A program made the position numbers and the translations under genes. The notes under the pieces were generated by a model that was not told the origin of the DNA, did not search any database, and was given only the letters and a program-made list of their open reading frames with translations. Of a stretch of DNA of 45,698 nt, positions 39,182-45,698 are shown one piece after another (position 1 is the first letter of the stretch; each line of letters begins with the position of its first letter). The DNA is from Streptococcus sp. A12 (GTDB taxonomy: Bacteria > Bacillota > Bacilli > Lactobacillales > Streptococcaceae): positions 1 to 45,698 of the forward strand of contig NZ_CAJPOU010000008.1 of the NCBI RefSeq assembly GCF_905372335.1, given 5' to 3'.

Positions 39182-41167
39182 ATGAAAAAAAGTAAAGTTT
39201 TTGCATTTGCCGGAGTAACATTGCTCGCAGCAACTTTCCTTGCAGCATGTTCTGGCTCAAAAGATAGCAAGTATGCATCAAAAAAAGATACAACATATGG
39301 CTATGTTTATAACGATGATCCAACAACTTTGGATTACACTGTATCTTCAAAAGCTTCCGTACACGATATTACAACAAACGGTGTAGATGGTTTGTTGGAG
39401 AACGACAAGTACGGAAACCTTGTACCATCTATTGCTGAAGATTGGTCTGTTTCAAAAGACGGTTTGACCTATACTTACAAAATCCGTAAGGGTGTTAAAT
39501 GGTATGATGCTGATGGTGAAGAGCATGGTGAAGTAACAGCTCATGACTTTGTTACTGGATTGAAGCATGCGGCGGATAAAAAATCAGAATCTCTTCCATT
39601 GGTAAAAGACTCAATCAAAGGATTGAAAGACTACTCAGAAGGAAAAATTTCAGATTTCTCTGAGGTTGGAGTCAAAGCAGTGGATGACTATACTCTTGAG
39701 TATACTTTGAACCAACCAGAAACTTTCTGGAATTCAAAAACAACTAATGGTGTTCTTTTCCCAATTAGTACAGATTTCTTGAAGAGCAAGGGTGATGAAT
39801 TTGGTCAACCAGGTAATGTTAAATCAATCTTGTTCAATGGTCCATTCCTTTTGAAATCAATCACTTCTAAATCAGAAATCACTTTTGAAAAGAATGAAGA
39901 GTATTGGGATAAAGACAACGTTCATATCGACAAGATCAAATTCTCTTATTATGATGGATCAGACCAAGATTCATTGGCGCGTGGCTTTACTGATGGATCA
40001 TATACAGTTGCTCGTCTCTTCCCAGCAAGCTCAAACTTTGCGTCAGTTGAAGAGAAATACAAAGACAATATCTACAACACACAACCTAGTGCTGGTGTAG
40101 CAGTCTTTGGTTTCAATATTGACCGTCAAGCATACAACCATACTTCTAAGACGTCAGATGACCAGAAATCTTCTACTAAGAAAGCGATCTTAAACAAGAA
40201 TTTCCGTCAAGCGATCACCTTTGCCTTGAACCGTGAGAATTATTCAGCACAAGTCAATGGTAAAGACTATGCTAAGGCTGCTATTCGGAATATGTACACT
40301 GCACCTGCCTTTGTTCAAGTAAACGGTAAAGACTTTGGTGATGTAGTAGCAGACAAGTTGCAAACATATGGAGATCAATGGAGCGGTGTGAATCTTGCGG
40401 ACGGTCAAAACGCCCTCTATAGCAAGGAAAAAGCAAAAGCTCAATTTGAAAAAGCAAAAGCTGAACTCCAAAAAGAAGGTGTTCAATTCCCAATCCACTT
40501 GGATGTTCCAGTTGCACAAAACTCAACAAACTTTGTGTCACGGATGCAATCCTTCAAACAATCAGTTGAAGAAACACTTGGCACAGAAAACGTTGTTGTG
40601 GACCTTCAAATGATGGACCAAGATGAAGTCTTGAACATTACATTGAACGTACCATCAGCTGCAGAAACTGACTGGGATCTTCAAGGGCTTGTAGGATGGA
40701 ATCCAGACTACGATGACCCATCTACTTACCTTGATACCTTGCAACCATCTTCACCAGACCAAACTAAGACTTACCTTGGATTTGCTGGTGGTGTCGACAA
40801 TGCTTCTGCTAAAGCAGTTGGTTTAGATGAATATGCGAAGTTGCTTGATGATGCAGAAAAAGAAACTCAAGACGTAGTAACACGTTACGACAAATTTGCA
40901 GCAGCACAAGCTTGGTTAACAGATAGCGCATTAGTGATTCCAACTATGACTAGCGCTGGAGCAGCTACAGTTGTTTCAAAAGTAGTTCCATTCTCTGGAC
41001 CTTCATCACAAACAGGTAACAAAGGATCAACTTATTTCAAATATGTTGAAGTTCAAGATGAGCCTGTCACTAAAAAACAATATGATCAAGAACGTGAAAA
41101 ATGGTTGAAAGAAAAAGCTGATTCAAATAAGAAAGCTCAGCAAGAACTAGAAAAACACGTTAAATAA
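39182..41167 (+). CDS. amiA: Oligopeptide-binding lipoprotein 2 (AmiA)
   Basis: A 661-aa peptide-binding lipoprotein. Signal ends at lipobox FLAAC; the body contains DDPTTLDYTV and VNGVDGLLENDKYGNLVPSI-type segments of SBP_bac_5. Closest to AmiA because it directly precedes amiC and is CodY-controlled; AliA/AliB are the alternative. A stem-loop terminator after the stop probably makes the binding protein more abundant than the permease. Confidence 0.88.
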   Translation: MKKSKVFAFAGVTLLAATFLAACSGSKDSKYASKKDTTYGYVYNDDPTTLDYTVSSKASVHDITTNGVDGLLENDKYGNLVPSIAEDWSVSKDGLTYTYKIRKGVKWYDADGEEHGEVTAHDFVTGLKHAADKKSESLPLVKDSIKGLKDYSEGKISDFSEVGVKAVDDYTLEYTLNQPETFWNSKTTNGVLFPISTDFLKSKGDEFGQPGNVKSILFNGPFLLKSITSKSEITFEKNEEYWDKDNVHIDKIKFSYYDGSDQDSLARGFTDGSYTVARLFPASSNFASVEEKYKDNIYNTQPSAGVAVFGFNIDRQAYNHTSKTSDDQKSSTKKAILNKNFRQAITFALNRENYSAQVNGKDYAKAAIRNMYTAPAFVQVNGKDFGDVVADKLQTYGDQWSGVNLADGQNALYSKEKAKAQFEKAKAELQKEGVQFPIHLDVPVAQNSTNFVSRMQSFKQSVEETLGTENVVVDLQMMDQDEVLNITLNVPSAAETDWDLQGLVGWNPDYDDPSTYLDTLQPSSPDQTKTYLGFAGGVDNASAKAVGLDEYAKLLDDAEKETQDVVTRYDKFAAAQAWLTDSALVIPTMTSAGAATVVSKVVPFSGPSSQTGNKGSTYFKYVEVQDEPVTKKQYDQEREKWLKEKADSNKKAQQELEKHVK

Positions 41168-41178
41168 TCACCTTCATC

Positions 41179-41211
41179 AGAACTTTCTCTAATAGGGGAG
41201 AAAGTTCTTTT
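41179..41211 (+). terminator. Partial terminator between amiA and amiC
   Basis: AGAACTTTCTC / GAGAAAGTTCT (11 bp perfect) with an 8-nt loop and a short T-run. Read-through would give a low permease-to-binding-protein ratio. Confidence 0.75.
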
Positions 41212-41231
41212 GAACATTAAAGGAACGGAAT

Positions 41232-42731
41232 ATGAAAAAATATATATTTATGCGTATTTTACGTTCGTTAGTGTCGATCTTTTTGGTTACGACATTGACG
41301 TATACAATTATTTATACGCTAACCCCAAGAAATTTAATTTTCAAAAACGACCCTAACTATAATAAGATTGCAAAGACTAAGGATTCTAAAATCAATTATG
41401 AAAACACAGTCTATGATCGTATGGGGTATATAGAATATCTTGATTCAAAAGCTTTGAAAGAAAAAGCAAGCAAGGAAGACTCATCAGTAACTGTAGAGCC
41501 TACTAAAGAAAACGAAAAGATCTACAAAAAGTACATTTCTAATCTTGGAAATGGCTGGGTATTGAAACGTTTCCCTGAAAACAAAGGCTTTTACGCAACT
41601 CGTGAAGTCCCTGTCTTTGAACGTGTTATTGGATTCTATGGCAACCTGATTCAGATTGATCATCCAAATGTCATCAAAGATGCTTCCAATCCAAAACTTG
41701 AACGCTATATTCGCATTGAAAATGATCCAGCTATTGGTTGGTCAGTAGTTGGTTCGGGGACTAAACATAAATATCTTTTGTATTTCAATGGTCAATTCCC
41801 GTTCATTCATCAAAATTTTGTATCGTTAAACTTGGGTGAATCTTATCCAACTTATTCCAATACGCCAGTTCTTCAGGTTATTACACAAGGACAAGGTACT
41901 ACCAAGAAGAGTGAAGTAAACTTCCCAACAGGGAAAAAAGAATCTTCTATCAATATCTACTCACGTACTTACAAATCACCAAGCAAGGCAGATGCTCAAG
42001 ATATTGCCCGCTTTGGTAAAGGAGATGCCTATACAGCAACTTTGAGCAACTATGAAAATCCATCCATGATTGTGAGCTCTTCTATTATCGGCTTGATCGG
42101 GATTGCAATTGCTTACTTGATTGCGATTCCATTGGGATCTTACATGGCCTTGTTGAAGAACACATGGTTTGATAGTGCCTCGACAGCTGTCTTGACATTG
42201 ATGATGGCTCTTCCAACGATTGCCTTGGTTTACATTGTTCGCTTGGTAGGTTCAACAATCGGTCTTCCAGACTCCTTCCCAGTCTTAGGAGCTCAGGACT
42301 GGAGATCGTATGTTCTTCCTTCTGTCATTTTGGGACTGTTGACCGCTCCAGGTTTGGCTGTTTGGATTCGTCGTTATATGATTGACTTGCACTCACAAGA
42401 CTTTGTCCGTTTTGCACGTGCTAAAGGACTTTCTGAAAAAGAAATTTCACGCAAACATATCTTCAAGAATGCCATGGTTCCAATCGTTACAGGTATTCCT
42501 GTTCAATTGGTCTTGGTTATCTCAGGAGCTACCTTGACAGAAACCGTCTTTGCCTTCCCTGGTATGGGTAAAATGTTGATTGATTCCATCAAGGCATCGA
42601 ACAATACCATGGTGGTTGGTCTTGTCTTCATCTTTACTGTTCTTGCTGTATTTGGAGCAATGGCCGGTGACATTCTCATGGTTATGGTAGACCCTCGTAT
42701 CAAATTGACAACTAAGAAAGGAGGCAAATAA
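41232..42731 (+). CDS. amiC: Oligopeptide permease AmiC
   Basis: A 499-aa permease: TM1 (about 10-30), a large extracellular insert (about 35-280) as in AmiC, then five TM with the EAA-type RFARAKGLSEKEISRKHIFKNA loop. Starts 65 nt after amiA behind the terminator; stop overlaps amiD start by 1 nt. Confidence 0.94.
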   Translation: MKKYIFMRILRSLVSIFLVTTLTYTIIYTLTPRNLIFKNDPNYNKIAKTKDSKINYENTVYDRMGYIEYLDSKALKEKASKEDSSVTVEPTKENEKIYKKYISNLGNGWVLKRFPENKGFYATREVPVFERVIGFYGNLIQIDHPNVIKDASNPKLERYIRIENDPAIGWSVVGSGTKHKYLLYFNGQFPFIHQNFVSLNLGESYPTYSNTPVLQVITQGQGTTKKSEVNFPTGKKESSINIYSRTYKSPSKADAQDIARFGKGDAYTATLSNYENPSMIVSSSIIGLIGIAIAYLIAIPLGSYMALLKNTWFDSASTAVLTLMMALPTIALVYIVRLVGSTIGLPDSFPVLGAQDWRSYVLPSVILGLLTAPGLAVWIRRYMIDLHSQDFVRFARAKGLSEKEISRKHIFKNAMVPIVTGIPVQLVLVISGATLTETVFAFPGMGKMLIDSIKASNNTMVVGLVFIFTVLAVFGAMAGDILMVMVDPRIKLTTKKGGK

Positions 42732-43657
42732 TGTCTACAATCGATAGAAAGAAATTCCAATTTGTTGAACGTGACGACTTTGCCTCTGAAACAATTGATG
42801 CGCCGTCGTACTCCTACTGGAAATCGGTATTTCGCCAATTTTTCAAAAAGAAATCAACCATTTTCATGTTAGCAGTCTTGGTGGGAATTCTCTTGATGAG
42901 TTTTGTTTATCCAATGTTTTCAAACTTTGATTACAATGATGTAAGTAAAGTTAATGATTTCACTGCTCGTTTGAATCCTCCAAGTGCCAAAGCTTTCTTT
43001 GGTACAGATAACAATGGTAAATCGTTGTTTGATGGAGTTTGGTTTGGTGCCCGTAATTCGATTATCATCTCTTTTATTGCTACCTTGATCAACGTTGTGA
43101 TCGGTGTAGTGATTGGTGGGATTTGGGGTGTGTCAAAATCAATCGATCGTTTCATGATGGAAGTTTATAACGTTATTTCAAACGTTCCATTCATGTTGAT
43201 TGTTATTGTCTTGACTTACTCAATCGGTGCTGGTTTCTGGAACTTGATTTTGGCGATGACGGTAACAGGATGGATTGGAATTGCTTATTCTATCCGTGTC
43301 CAAATTATGCGTTACCGTGATTTAGAGTACAACTTGGCCAGCCGTACTTTGGGGACTCCAACTCTAAAAATCGTGACAAAAAATATTTTGCCGCAATTGG
43401 TATCTGTTATTGTGACAACAACAACTCAATTGTTGCCAGCCTTTATTTCAACTGAAGCCTTCCTTTCCTTCTTTGGATTGGGATTGCCAATTACAGTTCC
43501 AAGTTTAGGTCGTCTGATTTCAGACTACTCACAAAACGTGACAACCAATGCGTATCTTTTCTGGATTCCATTGACAGTCTTAGTCTTGGTATCCTTGTCA
43601 TTCTATATCGTTGGACAAAACCTTGCAGATGCCAGCGATCCACGTACACATAGATAG
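42731..43657 (+). CDS. amiD: Oligopeptide permease AmiD
   Basis: A 308-aa permease with six TM; EAA-type loop near RDLEYNLASRTLGTPTLKIVTKN. Pairs with AmiC to form the channel. SD AAAGGAGG. Starts at the amiC stop and is followed after 11 nt by amiE. Confidence 0.94.
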   Translation: MSTIDRKKFQFVERDDFASETIDAPSYSYWKSVFRQFFKKKSTIFMLAVLVGILLMSFVYPMFSNFDYNDVSKVNDFTARLNPPSAKAFFGTDNNGKSLFDGVWFGARNSIIISFIATLINVVIGVVIGGIWGVSKSIDRFMMEVYNVISNVPFMLIVIVLTYSIGAGFWNLILAMTVTGWIGIAYSIRVQIMRYRDLEYNLASRTLGTPTLKIVTKNILPQLVSVIVTTTTQLLPAFISTEAFLSFFGLGLPITVPSLGRLISDYSQNVTTNAYLFWIPLTVLVLVSLSFYIVGQNLADASDPRTHR

Positions 43658-43668
43658 GAGGAGTAGGT

Positions 43669-44736
43669 ATGACAAATGATAAAAATGTAATCTTATCTGC
43701 TCGCGATATCGTAGTAGAATTTGATGTTCGGGATCGTGTCTTAACAGCCATTCGCAATGTGTCCTTAGACCTTGTTGAAGGTGAAGTCATGGCACTTGTT
43801 GGTGAATCAGGTTCTGGTAAATCTGTTCTCACAAAAACCTTCACAGGAATGTTAGAAGACAACGGCCGAATTGCCAATGGTAACATTAATTATCGTGGGC
43901 AAGAATTAACAGAACTCAAGTCAAACAAAGACTGGGAAGATATCCGCGGTGCAAAAATTGCAACCATCTTCCAAGATCCAATGACTAGTTTAGACCCGAT
44001 TAATACAATCGGATCACAAATTACGGAAGTTATTATTAAACACCAAGGCAAGAGTGCCAAAGAAGCCAGAGAAATGGCCATTGATTATATGGAAAAGGTT
44101 GGAATCCCAGAAGCGGAACGTCGCTTTGACGAATATCCTTTCCAATATTCAGGCGGGATGCGCCAACGGATCGTTATTGCTATTGCGCTGGCTTGTCGTC
44201 CTGATATCTTGATCTGTGACGAGCCTACAACGGCCCTTGACGTAACCATCCAAGCCCAGATCATTGACTTGTTGAAATCATTGCAAAAAGAATATAACTT
44301 TACAACAATCTTTATTACCCACGACTTAGGTGTGGTTGCAAGTATTGCAGATAAGGTTGCCGTAATGTATGCTGGTGAAATTGTAGAATTTGGTAAAGTA
44401 GAAGAAATCTTCTACGATCCAAGACATCCTTATACATGGAGTCTCCTTTCAAGTTTGCCACAATTGTCTACCTCTAAAGGTGATTTATATTCTATCCCAG
44501 GAACTCCTCCATCATTGTATTCACCAGTAAAAGGGGATGCCTTTGCTTTGCGTTCAGACTATGCAATGCAAATTGATTTTGAGGAACATCCACCAGTCTT
44601 CAATGTTTCAGATACACATTGGGCTAAAACATGGCTCTTACATGAAGATGCACCAAAAGTCAATAAACCAGAAATTATTGATAATCTTCATGAAAAGATT
44701 AGTGCGAAAATGGGATTCACTACAATCAAGGACTAG
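43669..44736 (+). CDS. amiE: Oligopeptide transporter ATPase AmiE
   Basis: A 355-aa ATPase: Walker A GESGSGKS, signature YSGGMRQR, Walker B ILICDEPTTALD, and the OppD-type C-terminal extension HPYTWSLLSSLPQL. In Opp systems this ATPase may carry a Cys-rich Fe-S tail; none is visible here. SD AGGAGGAG. Confidence 0.94.
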   Translation: MTNDKNVILSARDIVVEFDVRDRVLTAIRNVSLDLVEGEVMALVGESGSGKSVLTKTFTGMLEDNGRIANGNINYRGQELTELKSNKDWEDIRGAKIATIFQDPMTSLDPINTIGSQITEVIIKHQGKSAKEAREMAIDYMEKVGIPEAERRFDEYPFQYSGGMRQRIVIAIALACRPDILICDEPTTALDVTIQAQIIDLLKSLQKEYNFTTIFITHDLGVVASIADKVAVMYAGEIVEFGKVEEIFYDPRHPYTWSLLSSLPQLSTSKGDLYSIPGTPPSLYSPVKGDAFALRSDYAMQIDFEEHPPVFNVSDTHWAKTWLLHEDAPKVNKPEIIDNLHEKISAKMGFTTIKD

Positions 44737-44745
44737 GAGAAGGAA

Positions 44746-45669
44746 ATGACAGAAAAATTAATAGAAGTTAAAAATCTAGAAATTTCCTTCGGTGAAGGAA
44801 GTAAAAAATTTGTAGCTGTAAAGAATGCAAATTTCTTCATCAACAAAGGAGAAACATTTTCTCTTGTTGGTGAGTCTGGTAGTGGGAAGACGACAATTGG
44901 TCGTGCAATCATTGGTTTGAATGACACTAGTGCAGGTGAAATCCTGTATGATGGCAAAAAAATCAATGGTAAGCAATCGCGTAAGGATGAAAATGAATTA
45001 ATCCGAAAAATTCAAATGATCTTCCAAGACCCGGCAGCAAGTTTGAATGAGCGTGCAACAGTCGACTACATTATTTCAGAAGGTTTGTACAATTATCACC
45101 TATTCGACAATGAAGAAGACCGAGTACGTAAAGTAAAAGAGATTATGCATGAAGTAGGGCTTCTAGCAGAGCATTTGACTCGTTATCCCCATGAATTCTC
45201 TGGTGGACAACGCCAGCGGATTGGGATCGCTCGTGCCTTGGTAATGGAACCAGAATTTGTTATCGCAGACGAGCCTATTTCAGCCCTTGACGTATCCGTA
45301 CGTGCGCAAGTTTTAAATCTCCTTAAGAAATTCCAAAAAGAGTTGGGCTTGACCTATCTCTTTATCGCACACGATCTTTCAGTCGTTCGATTTATCTCTG
45401 ATCGTATTGCGGTTATTTACAAAGGAGTTATTGTAGAAGTAGCTGAGACGGAAGAATTGTTTAATAATCCAATTCATCCCTACACACAATCTCTACTATC
45501 AGCTGTACCGATTCCAGACCCAATTCTAGAACGCAAAAAAGTTCTGAAAGTTTATGATCCAGATCAGCATGATTATTCAACCGACAAACCAGAAATGGTT
45601 GAAATCAAACCTGGACATTACGTTTGGGCAAATAAAGCTGAACAGAAAAAATATAAAGAACTTGTATAA
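44746..45669 (+). CDS. amiF: Oligopeptide transporter ATPase AmiF
   Basis: A 307-aa OppF-type ATPase: Walker A GESGSGKT, signature FSGGQRQR, Walker B VIADEPISALD, C-terminal HPYTQSLLSAVP. Completes the AmiCDEF transporter. Starts 10 nt after amiE; SD AGGAGAAGG. The window ends 29 nt after the stop without a visible terminator. Confidence 0.94.
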   Translation: MTEKLIEVKNLEISFGEGSKKFVAVKNANFFINKGETFSLVGESGSGKTTIGRAIIGLNDTSAGEILYDGKKINGKQSRKDENELIRKIQMIFQDPAASLNERATVDYIISEGLYNYHLFDNEEDRVRKVKEIMHEVGLLAEHLTRYPHEFSGGQRQRIGIARALVMEPEFVIADEPISALDVSVRAQVLNLLKKFQKELGLTYLFIAHDLSVVRFISDRIAVIYKGVIVEVAETEELFNNPIHPYTQSLLSAVPIPDPILERKKVLKVYDPDQHDYSTDKPEMVEIKPGHYVWANKAEQKKYKELV

Positions 45670-45698
45670 TCATAAGAAAACGAGAAGAATACGCTTCT

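Noticed and set aside
1..45698. CRISPR array, prophage or IS element
   Set aside because: No regular spaced repeats, transposase or integrase genes found; the only repeat family recognised is BOX.

Overview
The window is a low-GC Firmicute chromosome segment, almost certainly from a mitis/sanguinis-group Streptococcus. The evidence is the protein family types, strong SD sequences, TATAAT-type promoters with frequent TGn extensions, a complete BOX repeat (boxA-boxB-boxC, a mitis-group repeat), CodY-type boxes, a MecA-RgpG-Suf block and an Ami oligopeptide permease. Gene order from rpmB through ilvBNC, ilvA, the glutamine-type ABC transporter and uppP resembles the pneumococcal order as I remember it. 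I see no rRNA, prophage, IS element or CRISPR array.

Layout. 1-4.1 kb: a membrane-anchored alpha/beta hydrolase that looks leaderless, then a three-gene ABC-2 exporter whose promoter overlaps a cre-like site. 4.1-6.7 kb: a tRNA-Thr(CGT), then a DAACS-type symporter coupled to a RimK-like ATP-grasp ligase. 7.0-8.6 kb: a LiaF-N-like small membrane protein, a LytTR-domain regulator and a LiaF-like membrane protein, with a 21-bp-spaced direct repeat upstream of the LytTR gene. 8.7-11.8 kb: rpmB, an Asp23/YloU protein, FakA and a DUF1307-type lipoprotein. 11.9-15.7 kb: one tightly overlapping operon with two tiny membrane proteins, an ABC ATPase, an ABC-2 permease, a DesK-like kinase and a NarL-type regulator, behind a palindrome. 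15.8-21.7 kb: branched-chain amino acid synthesis (ilvB, ilvN, BOX element, ilvC, ilvA) with CodY boxes, then an SPFH protein and a small HTH-like protein. 22.2-24.5 kb (minus strand): an amino acid ABC transporter with a fused binding protein/permease. 24.6-29.6 kb: DUF2207 protein, UppP, MecA and RgpG/TagO. 29.7-35.5 kb: sufCDSUB plus an uncharacterised 190-aa protein. 35.6-36.9 kb (minus): a DacA/PBP3 homologue. 37.0-45.7 kb: two Ami oligopeptide-binding lipoproteins and the amiC, amiD, amiE and amiF genes.

The genes combine nitrogen and peptide acquisition (Ami, GlnPQ-like), CodY-linked branched-chain synthesis, Fe-S cluster assembly, undecaprenyl-phosphate-dependent wall synthesis (UppP, RgpG) and envelope stress sensing (LytTR/LiaF-like, DesKR-like).

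The most unusual observation is that the DacA/PBP3 homologue beside the suf operon has an intact frame and signal peptide but lacks the catalytic Ser and Lys of SxxK and the Ser of SxN, so it looks like a conserved pseudoenzyme. Next in interest are the symporter/ATP-grasp pair, the LytTR direct-repeat operator with a stand-alone LiaF N-domain paralogue, and a long nested hairpin between sufU and sufB.
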